Of a DNA stretch of 64,000 nt, positions 9,252 through 16,993 are shown piece by piece. The notes beneath the pieces are model-generated. The model was not told the origin of the DNA and made no database searches. It saw nothing but the letters and a program-made list of their open reading frames with translations. Each line of letters opens with the position of its first letter. The first letter of the stretch is position 1. The DNA comes from Archangium gephyra (GTDB taxonomy: Bacteria > Myxococcota > Myxococcia > Myxococcales > Myxococcaceae). The translations under genes and the position numbers were made by a program. The stretch covers positions 2,798,501-2,862,500 of the forward strand of contig NZ_CP011509.1 of assembly GCF_001027285.1 (NCBI RefSeq), read 5' to 3'.

Positions 9252-10640
9252 CTACTCCTGCTCGGTGTCGGCGGGAGCGGCGATCGCATGGCGCTCGAGC
9301 AACCGCCGCAGCTGCGTGCGGTGCATGCCGAGCGCCCGGGCCGTGGCGGCCACGTTGCCGCCGTTCTGCCGCAGCGCTTCCTCGATGCGCGTCCGCTCGT
9401 CCGTGTCGAGTGCTTTGGCCCGTGACGGCGCCTCCCTCGGAGGCTCCCGGTGCTCCGGCGGCGGAGAGGGCGGCGGGGCCGAGGCCGCGGCGCCGAACGC
9501 GGTGCCGGCGCTCGGGCTCAGGTGCCGGGCCTCCACGCGCGGGGCCTCCTGCATGAGCGCCGCCTGGATGGCACTACGGGCCTCGACGAGCAGCTCCCGG
9601 ACGTTGCCCGGCCAGGGCCGCATCAGACAGGCCTCCACGAAGGACAGGTGCAGCGTCAGCTGGGGCGCCACCTGCCGCACCTCGCGGTGGAGCAGCAGGG
9701 CAATCTCCTCGGGGCGCTGGCGCAGGGGCGGTAGCGTCACCTCCGGCCGGCCGATGCGGAAGTACAGGTCCTCGCGCAGCTTCCCCGCCGCCACCAGCGC
9801 ACGGAGGTCCCTGTTGCTCGCCGAGCAGATGTGGATGTCCACCAGCTTCGGCTTCGCGGCTCCCAGCGAGAGGACCTCCTTGGTCTCCAGCGCCCGCAGC
9901 AGCTTCGCCTGCACCGCCAGGTCCAGCTCCACCACCTCGTCGAGGAAGATGGTTCCGCCGTCCGCCGTCTGGAGGTACCCCGGGGCATCGGCGTCGGCTC
10001 CCGAGTAGGCGCCGCGCTTGGCTCCGAAGAGCAGCCGCTCGGCGATGCTCTGGGGAATCGCCGCGCAGTTGACGGCCACGAAGGGGCCCGAGCCGCGCGG
10101 CCCGTTCTCATGGAATGCGCGCGCCACGCCCTCCTTGCCCGTGCCGCTCTCCCCGTGGATGTGCAGGGGGAACCCCAGCCGGGCCGCGCGGGAGACCTCG
10201 TCGAGCAGCGCCTGGAGGGCAGGGCCCCGGATGAAGCCCTCGCGCGTCACCACGCCGCGCAGCTCCAGGGGATGCACATCCGCGCTGGGCACGAAGAGCG
10301 AGTCCCCCATGCGGATGACCCGCTGCACCTCGCGGGGCGTGTTGGCGGGCACGGGCTCCCCATCCACGCAGGTGCCATTCTGGCTGCCCAGGTCGGTGAC
10401 CCAGAAGCGCCGCCCGTCGAAGTGGATCCGCGCATGGCGGCGGGACATCCGCGGGTCCTGCGCCTCGCCCAGCGCCGGAGAGCCCCGCCCCAGCTCCAGC
10501 TCCCCGCCCTTGAGTGGCAGGGCCACCGCCATCGCCGTCCCCGCGGCGAACAGCCGCATCAGTCCCGGGACGCGTGGCACGGCGGGATTCTTGTCGCTCA
10601 AAATTCCGCTCGGCCTGAGGGTCGACCCGTCCTGTTCCAT
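9252..10640 (-). CDS. FHA-domain sigma54 enhancer-binding protein with variant GAYSGA loop
   Basis: This 462-residue regulator senses phosphothreonine through an N-terminal FHA domain instead of a receiver. The FHA domain (about residues 45-115) shows LELGRG, MSRRHARI and SQNGT. The AAA+ domain (about 135-370) has Walker A GESGTGKE and Walker B IFLDEV. Its sigma54-contact loop reads RGAYSGAD where GAFTGA is expected, so two of six residues differ. A Fis-type HTH closes the protein (GGNVAATARALGMHRTQLRRLL). In myxobacteria FHA activators are usually driven by Ser/Thr kinases, and a Pkn gene lies nearby (12.1-15.4 kb); a link is inference only. A perfect TATAAT sits 8 nt before the ATG, with no ribosome site between, hinting at a leaderless message. 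Confidence 0.9.
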   Translation of the reverse strand: MEQDGSTLRPSGILSDKNPAVPRVPGLMRLFAAGTAMAVALPLKGGELELGRGSPALGEAQDPRMSRRHARIHFDGRRFWVTDLGSQNGTCVDGEPVPANTPREVQRVIRMGDSLFVPSADVHPLELRGVVTREGFIRGPALQALLDEVSRAARLGFPLHIHGESGTGKEGVARAFHENGPRGSGPFVAVNCAAIPQSIAERLLFGAKRGAYSGADADAPGYLQTADGGTIFLDEVVELDLAVQAKLLRALETKEVLSLGAAKPKLVDIHICSASNRDLRALVAAGKLREDLYFRIGRPEVTLPPLRQRPEEIALLLHREVRQVAPQLTLHLSFVEACLMRPWPGNVRELLVEARSAIQAALMQEAPRVEARHLSPSAGTAFGAAASAPPPSPPPEHREPPREAPSRAKALDTDERTRIEEALRQNGGNVAATARALGMHRTQLRRLLERHAIAAPADTEQE

Positions 10641-10648
10641 GCGCGGGC

Positions 10649-10654
10649 ATTATA
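10649..10654 (-). promoter_or_regulatory. TATAAT -10 element just upstream of the FHA regulator
   Basis: On the minus strand a perfect TATAAT ends 8 nt before the ATG at 10640. No convincing -35 hexamer lies 16-18 nt further upstream; that stretch is GC-rich. If used, transcription would start at or next to the start codon, giving a leaderless mRNA. Confidence 0.4.
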
Positions 10655-10900
10655 GGCCGGTGTGCCTCCTGGCACGGCTCGTTGTGCCAGCACCTGTGTC
10701 ATGTGCCGTGCCACCCGCGAGCAGCCGCGTGCCTCCGGCTCGCCGGGCGCGGTATGTGCCCGGGATTGCTCGGCCCGGTGTGCTTCGCCGCGCTGGCATG
10801 CCTTTGGCTAAGCCGCCAGCCAACCAGTGTTCGCGGCGGTGCGGGTGGGTTTGGAGTAAGGGGGGGCCCGCCCGTGCCGCCGCACGAGGGAGAGCTCATC

Positions 10901-12154
10901 ATGATGGATACGACGAAGACACATGGAGTGGACACCCGCGAGGGAAGCGGGCGGATGTCGGCATGGCTCATCTGCATGGCCCTGGTGACCGTGGCCAGCG
11001 GATGCGGTGCGTGCCAGCAGGTGATCCGGCCGGCGGACCCCACCACGGGCCCGGTCTCGACCTGCCCCGGCGGACCCACCTGCGGCATCGACAAGGCCCT
11101 GATCGCGGGAATCACCGTCACCGACGAGTGCCCCACGGGGAACTGTGACCCGGGCGGCAATGGCAACGCCAAGGGCCTCTACACCGCCGAGGGCGGCAAC
11201 TACTGCTTCCTGGCCGGCGGCCAGCAGCATTTCTGCCCGGAAGCCTTCATCCACAGGCCCAAGGGGCTCATGCTCGCCATCCGCTACCTGAACGGTGTGT
11301 TTGGCGTCATCGAGTATCCCGTCACGGCCAGGCTCGCGTCCGACTCCACGCCTGTGTTCCTGACCGCGGTCGAGGGAAACCGGACCCAGCTCACCCTCAA
11401 GTACAAGCAGAACGGTGTGGAGCACACCCTGACGGGGGACGACGTGAGCAAGGTCATCCTCAGCCTCGGCTCCATGCCGATGGGACATGGAGATGCGACC
11501 CAGTTCATCTCCTACGACATGCGGTTCGTCACCGACCAGAAGGCCAAGACCGAGAAGGATGGGGTGCACCGCTACCGGCTCAACTACCGGGAGATCCGCC
11601 CGGGCACCGCCTGGCTCCGGCACTGCGCGGGGGATGACGAGACCGTCGTCTCCTTCCTCCCCGGGCAGCGGGTGAGTGGCTCGACCGGCTACGTCAAGGA
11701 CGACGCCACCGTGACCACCATGGGCTGCGAGCAGGGCTCCATCGTCACCTGTCTGGCCTGGGGTTATACGCCCTGGGATCCCGCCACGGGCCTGCGGGAC
11801 GAGACGCGCGACTACGTCTTCCAGTCCTGCCTGCAGGCGAAGCGTGCCGCCTATTTCGTCGGCAAGGGAGACTGGCGCAGCTACACGAAGCGGAACACGA
11901 AGATCTTCAGGCGGGACCAGTACGGCTTCGGCAAGCCCCAGGACTCGATCGATCGCGTCGAGGCCCTCTGGAGCCCGCTCGGCGCGGTGTGCTTCAACAA
12001 GGAGAACCGGCGCCGTCCGAAGGCCGATGCCTGGCTCGGGCAGAATCCCGACAACCTGAAGACCTATGGCGTGGGTCCGTGCACGCCCGAGGACTTCACC
12101 CTTCAGGGGAAGGTCTTCACCGGCCCCGTGGAGGATCCGTCAACGCTGCCCTGA
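10901..12154 (+). CDS. Lipoprotein resembling ADYC-domain proteins
   Basis: This is a 417-residue product. The likely start is ATG 10901, with GAGGGAG eight bases upstream; ATG 10955 (MSAWLIC) would give a more standard signal peptide. The hydrophobic run LICMALVTVASGC ends in a lipobox-like ASGC, so the mature protein is probably anchored by a Cys. The rest is soluble. The segment CLQAKRAAYFVGKGDWRSYT aligns by eye with the CxxMxRADYCGDGxSxT signature of ADYC-domain proteins seen in myxobacteria, but ADYC has become AAYF here. Function is unknown for the family. Its last 15 bases overlap the 3' end of the convergent kinase gene. Family assignment is tentative. Confidence 0.6.
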   Translation: MMDTTKTHGVDTREGSGRMSAWLICMALVTVASGCGACQQVIRPADPTTGPVSTCPGGPTCGIDKALIAGITVTDECPTGNCDPGGNGNAKGLYTAEGGNYCFLAGGQQHFCPEAFIHRPKGLMLAIRYLNGVFGVIEYPVTARLASDSTPVFLTAVEGNRTQLTLKYKQNGVEHTLTGDDVSKVILSLGSMPMGHGDATQFISYDMRFVTDQKAKTEKDGVHRYRLNYREIRPGTAWLRHCAGDDETVVSFLPGQRVSGSTGYVKDDATVTTMGCEQGSIVTCLAWGYTPWDPATGLRDETRDYVFQSCLQAKRAAYFVGKGDWRSYTKRNTKIFRRDQYGFGKPQDSIDRVEALWSPLGAVCFNKENRRRPKADAWLGQNPDNLKTYGVGPCTPEDFTLQGKVFTGPVEDPSTLP

Positions 12155-15100
12155 CTCCGCCTCGCGGAGGGGCTCTTCGTACTCCCGCCGCAGCAACGGG
12201 TTGAGCTCGAGGGCCCGGGCGAGCGCGGTCCGAGCCTGGCGGACGGTGTCGGGGCGCTCCGCCTCGCGCATCGTCCGCGCCCGGGCCAGGAGCAGTCCTC
12301 CGCGCAGGGCCTGGGCGTGCGCCAGGTTCGGGTTGAGCCGGAGTGCCAGGTCCACCTGCGCCAGGCCCTCGGAGATGGAGCCGGGCGCCTTGCTCGTGGG
12401 CAGTGCTTCCGCCAGCCGCCAGTGGACGCGCGCCAGTTGCTGGTGGGTCTCGTAATAGGGATACATCTCCACGGCGCGCCGGGCCTCCGCGAGCGCCTGT
12501 TGGAGCAGCGGCAGCTCCGGCCTTCCCCGCTGCCTGGCCCACGCCGCCTCCGCGAGGGCCAGCCGTGAGCCCACCAGCCGGCACTCGACCCAACCGGAGT
12601 CATGGCTGTAGGCCTCGGCGAGGGCCCGCCGCCCCGCCTCGAGTGAAGCCGTGGGCTCTCGTCCGTCCCGCATCGCGTGCTCCACCTCCACGAGGTGACC
12701 CATGGCGCGGTAGAGCGGGGTGCGCCCATAGGTGGCGTTGATGGCCGAGGAGCGCTCCAGGTACTGGAACGCCCGCTCCAGCCTCGGGCGCGGGTCTCCG
12801 CCGCTGGCGACGAGGTAGCGCGCGAGCGTCAGCTCCGTGAGGGCCACCTGGTTCAGCGCCAGGTAGTAGTTGCCGTCGAGCGCGAGGGCCCGCTGGCCGG
12901 CCTGGAGCGCCTTGTCCACGTCCTCCTGGGGGCTGAGCCCGCGCGAGAGCTCGTACGCCGCCTTCGTGCCGTACAGCTCGATCAGGTTCGTGTGCGCCAG
13001 GAGGTACGCCGGGTCGCTGCGCGCCGCCTGGTTCAAGTGGTGCTCGGCCTGGGCGTACGACTCGCGTGGATCCGCGCCGTGCTCCCGCTCGTGGTTGCCC
13101 TTCCAGCGGTAGACTTGTGCGAGGTCGTTGTGTCCCCACGGGTACTCGGGCTGGAGCCGCAGCGCCTTGCCCAGCCAGGAGATGGCCGCGTCCCACGAGG
13201 CGTCCGGCGCCGCGCCATCCCGCGCCAGCCGGAGCGCGCGCATGAAGTGGCTGTAGCCCAGCATGTCGTAGGCGTACACGTCCCGAGGGTCCAGCTTCAC
13301 GGCGCGCTCGGCGGTGGTGGTCCACTCGGTGAGGATGGGCTCGGGGTCCAGGCCGCCCTTCTCGAAGTTCATCAGCCGGTACCACTGCATCAGCACCTGG
13401 GCCTTCTTCGTGTACCCCGAGGCGCGCAGCGGGGAGGCCTGGAGGCCCTTGTCACCGGCCTCCAGCGCGCGCTCCAGCGAGGCCTTGCGCGAGCGTCCCT
13501 GCCGCGAGTCGATCACCGACTGCTGCAGCCACACCTCCGCGAGCGCCTCGTGGTTGCGCGCATCGCTCCGGCCGGACTCGATGGCCTGCTCATACAGGTG
13601 GCCTGACTGCTCGAGCCCGGTGCGTGCCGGTTCGTACTCGCCCTTCTCCAGGTGCTCCATGGCGCGGGTGTAGGCCACGTCTCCTGCGAGCTTCCGGGCC
13701 TCGTACACCCAGGGCGTCTCCGCCGCGGCCTGGGTCGCGAGCCGCGCCGCCGCGTCGTAGTCCCGGCGGTAGAAGGCGATGAGCCCCTCCAGGTAGCGGG
13801 GTGACTCCAGGTCCAGGTCCCTGCTGCGCTCGAGCGACTGGAGCGCTGGCTCCAGGTACTGCTTCTCCAGGACGCGTTGCCGCTGGGCCACCCACTCCTT
13901 GCCACCGCTGTTGCGCGCGTCCTCCAGGGCCTGGTGGTACAGCTCGCCGAGCACGCGGCCGAGCGCGTAGTGCAGCTCGGGGGAGTCGACGCCCTTCTCC
14001 TGGGCACGCGTCAGCTCCTCGTGGGCCAGTCCCAGCTCGTGCATGGCCAGGTAGCCGCGCCCCAGCGCGTAGTGCACGAGCCCCTCGCCGAGGCTCCCCA
14101 GCTCATGGGGCTGCGAGGCGATCCGCGTCATGCGCTCGCGGACGAGCTGCTGCTCGCGGCTGGTGTCGTGCAGGGGCAGGGTGTAGGCCGCGCGCAGGAA
14201 CCATTCGATCTCCTTCACCTGCTGCCCGAGCTGCCCGGCCAGCCGTGCGCGCTCCTCCGAGCGTTGCCGGGTGGTGCGGGCCTCCAGCCACGAGCGCGTA
14301 CCGAAGGCGGCGAGGACGAGGATGCTCGCCAGGGACACCGCCGAGACGGCCACCAGGGTCCGGTGCTTCCGTGCCCGCCGCCGCAGCCGGTACACGAGGC
14401 TCGGACGCTGCCCGAGGATGGGCTCGCCATCGATGTAGCGTGCGAGATCCTCGGCGAGGGCGCGGGCGGAGGCGTAGCGCTGCTCGGGCTCCTTGTTCAG
14501 ACACTTGAGGGCGATGGTCTCCAGGTCGCCCGGGAGCTGGGGCACGTGCGTGCGCGGGGCGGGCGGCTCCTCGTGGAGCACCTTCTGCAGGGTGCCCATG
14601 AGGGAGTCGCCGGTGAAGGGCACGGTGCCGGTGAGCAGCTCGTAGAGCGTCGCGCCCAAGCTGTAGACATCCGAGCGGCGGTCGATGCTGCGCACGTCGC
14701 CGCGGGCCTGCTCCGGCGCCATGTACGAGGGCGTGCCCATGAGCGCGCCCGTCTGCGTGAGGCCGTGCCCCTGGCCGATGTCGTACGCCAGGCCGAAGTC
14801 CATCACCACCGGGAAGCAGCGCCCGTCCTCGCCGCGCTCGACCATGATGTTGGAGGGCTTGAGGTCCCGGTGGATGACGCCGAGCCGGTGCGCCTCGTGG
14901 ATGGCCTCGGCGACCTCCTTCATCACCTGCACCTTCTCGGGCAGGGACATGCCCTGGGCGGCCTTGTCGAGCCGCTCGCCCCCGATGAGCTGCATGGCGA
15001 TATAGGCCTTCCCGGCCACGTCGCCAACCTCATACACCTTGCACACGTTGGGATGGTCGATGCGCGCCTGCGCGCGGGCCTCCTGGAGGAAGCGCATCAC

Positions 15101-15397
15101 CTTGTCGGGGTCCGCCCCGCGGATGAACTTGAGCGCGACGACACGGCCCAGGCGCCGGTCCCGCGCCTTGAAGACCTCCCCCATGCCTCCGCTGCCCAGC
15201 GGCGCGAGGAACTCGTAGCGGTCCCAGTGGGGGACCGGGAACTCCTCGCCCGGCCGTGGGGCGGCGACAGGCACCGGGAGCTCCGCGGCCCGTGCCGCGT
15301 CCTCGCCCGGGAGCGTGCCGTCCAGCGCGGGCGGGGCGGTGGGTTCTGGCGCGAGCGTTGGTTCGAGCGTCCGCTCTTCCTTACCGGGATTCGACAT
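12140..15397 (-). CDS. Membrane Ser/Thr protein kinase with C-terminal TPR region
   Basis: This is a 1,085-residue Hanks-type kinase. The N-terminal 60 residues are Pro/Ala-rich. The kinase domain (about 62-325) has P-loop GSGGMGEVF, catalytic Lys90 (VVALKFIRG), catalytic loop HRDLKPSNIM, DFG (VMDFGLAYD) and APEQARGD, so it should be active. One membrane segment follows (about 343-365, TLVAVSAVSLASILVLAAFG). The remaining 700 residues form TPR-like helices that would lie outside the cytoplasm. This is the classical myxobacterial Pkn-TPR architecture. The ATG is 33 nt downstream of the stop of the histidine kinase gene, suggesting co-transcription with it and the MshEN-HEAT gene. Its substrate is unknown; the nearby FHA regulator is one speculative target. 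Confidence 0.93.
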   Translation of the reverse strand: MSNPGKEERTLEPTLAPEPTAPPALDGTLPGEDAARAAELPVPVAAPRPGEEFPVPHWDRYEFLAPLGSGGMGEVFKARDRRLGRVVALKFIRGADPDKVMRFLQEARAQARIDHPNVCKVYEVGDVAGKAYIAMQLIGGERLDKAAQGMSLPEKVQVMKEVAEAIHEAHRLGVIHRDLKPSNIMVERGEDGRCFPVVMDFGLAYDIGQGHGLTQTGALMGTPSYMAPEQARGDVRSIDRRSDVYSLGATLYELLTGTVPFTGDSLMGTLQKVLHEEPPAPRTHVPQLPGDLETIALKCLNKEPEQRYASARALAEDLARYIDGEPILGQRPSLVYRLRRRARKHRTLVAVSAVSLASILVLAAFGTRSWLEARTTRQRSEERARLAGQLGQQVKEIEWFLRAAYTLPLHDTSREQQLVRERMTRIASQPHELGSLGEGLVHYALGRGYLAMHELGLAHEELTRAQEKGVDSPELHYALGRVLGELYHQALEDARNSGGKEWVAQRQRVLEKQYLEPALQSLERSRDLDLESPRYLEGLIAFYRRDYDAAARLATQAAAETPWVYEARKLAGDVAYTRAMEHLEKGEYEPARTGLEQSGHLYEQAIESGRSDARNHEALAEVWLQQSVIDSRQGRSRKASLERALEAGDKGLQASPLRASGYTKKAQVLMQWYRLMNFEKGGLDPEPILTEWTTTAERAVKLDPRDVYAYDMLGYSHFMRALRLARDGAAPDASWDAAISWLGKALRLQPEYPWGHNDLAQVYRWKGNHEREHGADPRESYAQAEHHLNQAARSDPAYLLAHTNLIELYGTKAAYELSRGLSPQEDVDKALQAGQRALALDGNYYLALNQVALTELTLARYLVASGGDPRPRLERAFQYLERSSAINATYGRTPLYRAMGHLVEVEHAMRDGREPTASLEAGRRALAEAYSHDSGWVECRLVGSRLALAEAAWARQRGRPELPLLQQALAEARRAVEMYPYYETHQQLARVHWRLAEALPTSKAPGSISEGLAQVDLALRLNPNLAHAQALRGGLLLARARTMREAERPDTVRQARTALARALELNPLLRREYEEPLREAESGQR

Positions 15398-15430
15398 GGG
15401 CAGACGGGGGGCCTCCCGGCGAGCACAGTA

Positions 15431-16969
15431 TCAACCCGGCCAGGGTTCCGCTTCTCCCGGCACGGGCTCTCCAGCGGGCGAGCCGGAGACCGGCAGGCGC
15501 AGCGTCACGGTGGTGCCGCGTCCCTCGTGGCTCGTCAGCGTCACCTCGCCGCCGTGCGCCTCCACCACCCGCCGCACGAAGGCCAGCCCGAGCCCGCTCC
15601 CCGTTGCCTTGGTGGTGTAGAAGTCGTCGAAGGCCCGCTCCCGCGTGCGCGCGTTCATGCCCTCGCCGGTGTCCTCCACGCTGAGCGCCACGCCTGTTCC
15701 ATCGAGCCGCGTCCGCAGCGTCAGCGTGCCCCCGCGGTGCATGGCCTCGAAGGCGTTGCGCACCAGGTTCTCCACCGCGTTGGCCAGCAGATCCCAGTCC
15801 CCCGTGCAGCGCGGCAGGTCCGCCGCCAGCTCGCGCTTGAGCTCCACCTCGGGGCGCCCGGTGAAGGTTTGCAGGGACAGCACGCTCGCCGCCAGCTGGT
15901 TCAGGTCCAGCGGCTGCATCAGCGGCTCCACCCGGCCCAGGCGTTGGTAGGTGCTCACCACCCGGTCCAGCCGTTCCACCTGCTCCAGCAGCAGATCCAG
16001 GAACTCGCCCTTGTCGTCCCAGGGCTGCCCCTGCGAGTGCTCCACCTTGAGGTACTGCGCGGCCCCCTTGAGCGCGGCGATGGGGTTCTTCAGGTCATGC
16101 GCCATCTGCGCGGAGAAGCGGCCCAGGGTGGCCATCTGCTCCAGCCGCTCGCGCTGGGCCACGAAGGCGATGACGCCCCGGCGCGTGATGGCCAGCAGCG
16201 TCAGGGTGACGGCCGCCGTTCCCACCACCAGCGCCCCGTACTGCCCGGCGAAGAGCTGGAAGACGGCGAGGTACGCCAGCACGCCCATCAGTGCCAGCAG
16301 CAGCGCGTACATCGCGTGGACGTTGGACAGCTCCTGGCCGAAGAGGCGCAGGCGCAGCGCCACCACCGCGATGGCCGGCAGGCCCAGCAGCGTGCCCAGG
16401 TTGCCCAGGCGCGGCACCTCCTGGCCCAGCACGGCCACCAGGTCCGTGCCCAGCAGCGTCACCAGCAGCGCCAGCCCCGTGAGCATCAGGCCCGCCCGCG
16501 TGCGCTCGGTGGCGCGCACCTCGTGGCGCAGGTGCTGGGTGAGCAGGCTGAAGCCCCCGAGCAGCAGCGGCGCCGTGAAGGCCAGCACCGTCAGGACGAA
16601 GCCCCGCGAATGCACCACTTCGGCCACGCGCGTCGAGCCCAGGCCCGCCACCGCCGTCGCCGCCAGCACCCCGAAGACGCCGTACGCGGAGAACATCGCC
16701 ACCGCCAGCCGGCGCCGCTCGCCCACGAAGGAGAGGATGAAGTGCAGCGCGGACGGAGCGCTCATCAGCGCCGCCGCCGTGGCGATGAAGCGCCAGCCCG
16801 GCCCTCCCGAGTGCGCCAGGGCGAAGTCCGCGAAGTTCCACGTGGACAGGGCGATGCACAGCACCGACAGCGGCAGGGCCAGCACGCTGCGCCCCACGCG
16901 CACCAGGGCCAGTCCCGCCAGCGCCAGCAGCCCCGCGCAGGCCCCGAGGCTGATCCACGCCTGCGTCAT
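15431..16969 (-). CDS. Polytopic membrane histidine kinase
   Basis: This 512-residue kinase has about seven N-terminal membrane helices (residues 1-260) with no large extracytoplasmic loop, like the 7TM-type sensors. The kinase core is HisKA with His291 in FSAQMAHDLKNPIAALKG. The ATPase has LANAVENLVRNAFEAM, VEDTGEGMN and GSGLGLAFVRRV. The loop DDFYTTKATGSGLGLA is as in NtrB/AtoS-like kinases that partner NtrC regulators. The ATG at 16969 has GAGG five bases upstream; a GTG directly before it is also possible. It lies 24 nt after the MshEN-HEAT gene and 33 nt before the Ser/Thr kinase gene, so His and Ser/Thr signalling appear to be co-expressed. No response regulator is adjacent. Confidence 0.9.
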   Translation of the reverse strand: MTQAWISLGACAGLLALAGLALVRVGRSVLALPLSVLCIALSTWNFADFALAHSGGPGWRFIATAAALMSAPSALHFILSFVGERRRLAVAMFSAYGVFGVLAATAVAGLGSTRVAEVVHSRGFVLTVLAFTAPLLLGGFSLLTQHLRHEVRATERTRAGLMLTGLALLVTLLGTDLVAVLGQEVPRLGNLGTLLGLPAIAVVALRLRLFGQELSNVHAMYALLLALMGVLAYLAVFQLFAGQYGALVVGTAAVTLTLLAITRRGVIAFVAQRERLEQMATLGRFSAQMAHDLKNPIAALKGAAQYLKVEHSQGQPWDDKGEFLDLLLEQVERLDRVVSTYQRLGRVEPLMQPLDLNQLAASVLSLQTFTGRPEVELKRELAADLPRCTGDWDLLANAVENLVRNAFEAMHRGGTLTLRTRLDGTGVALSVEDTGEGMNARTRERAFDDFYTTKATGSGLGLAFVRRVVEAHGGEVTLTSHEGRGTTVTLRLPVSGSPAGEPVPGEAEPWPG

Positions 16970-16993
16970 CACGTCCTCTCCGTTACTCGCGCC

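Noticed and set aside
10662-10690. Sigma54-like site: TGGCAC followed by TTGT near the FHA regulator
   Set aside because: The -12 half is one base too far and reads TTG-T rather than TTGC, so spacing and sequence fail the consensus.
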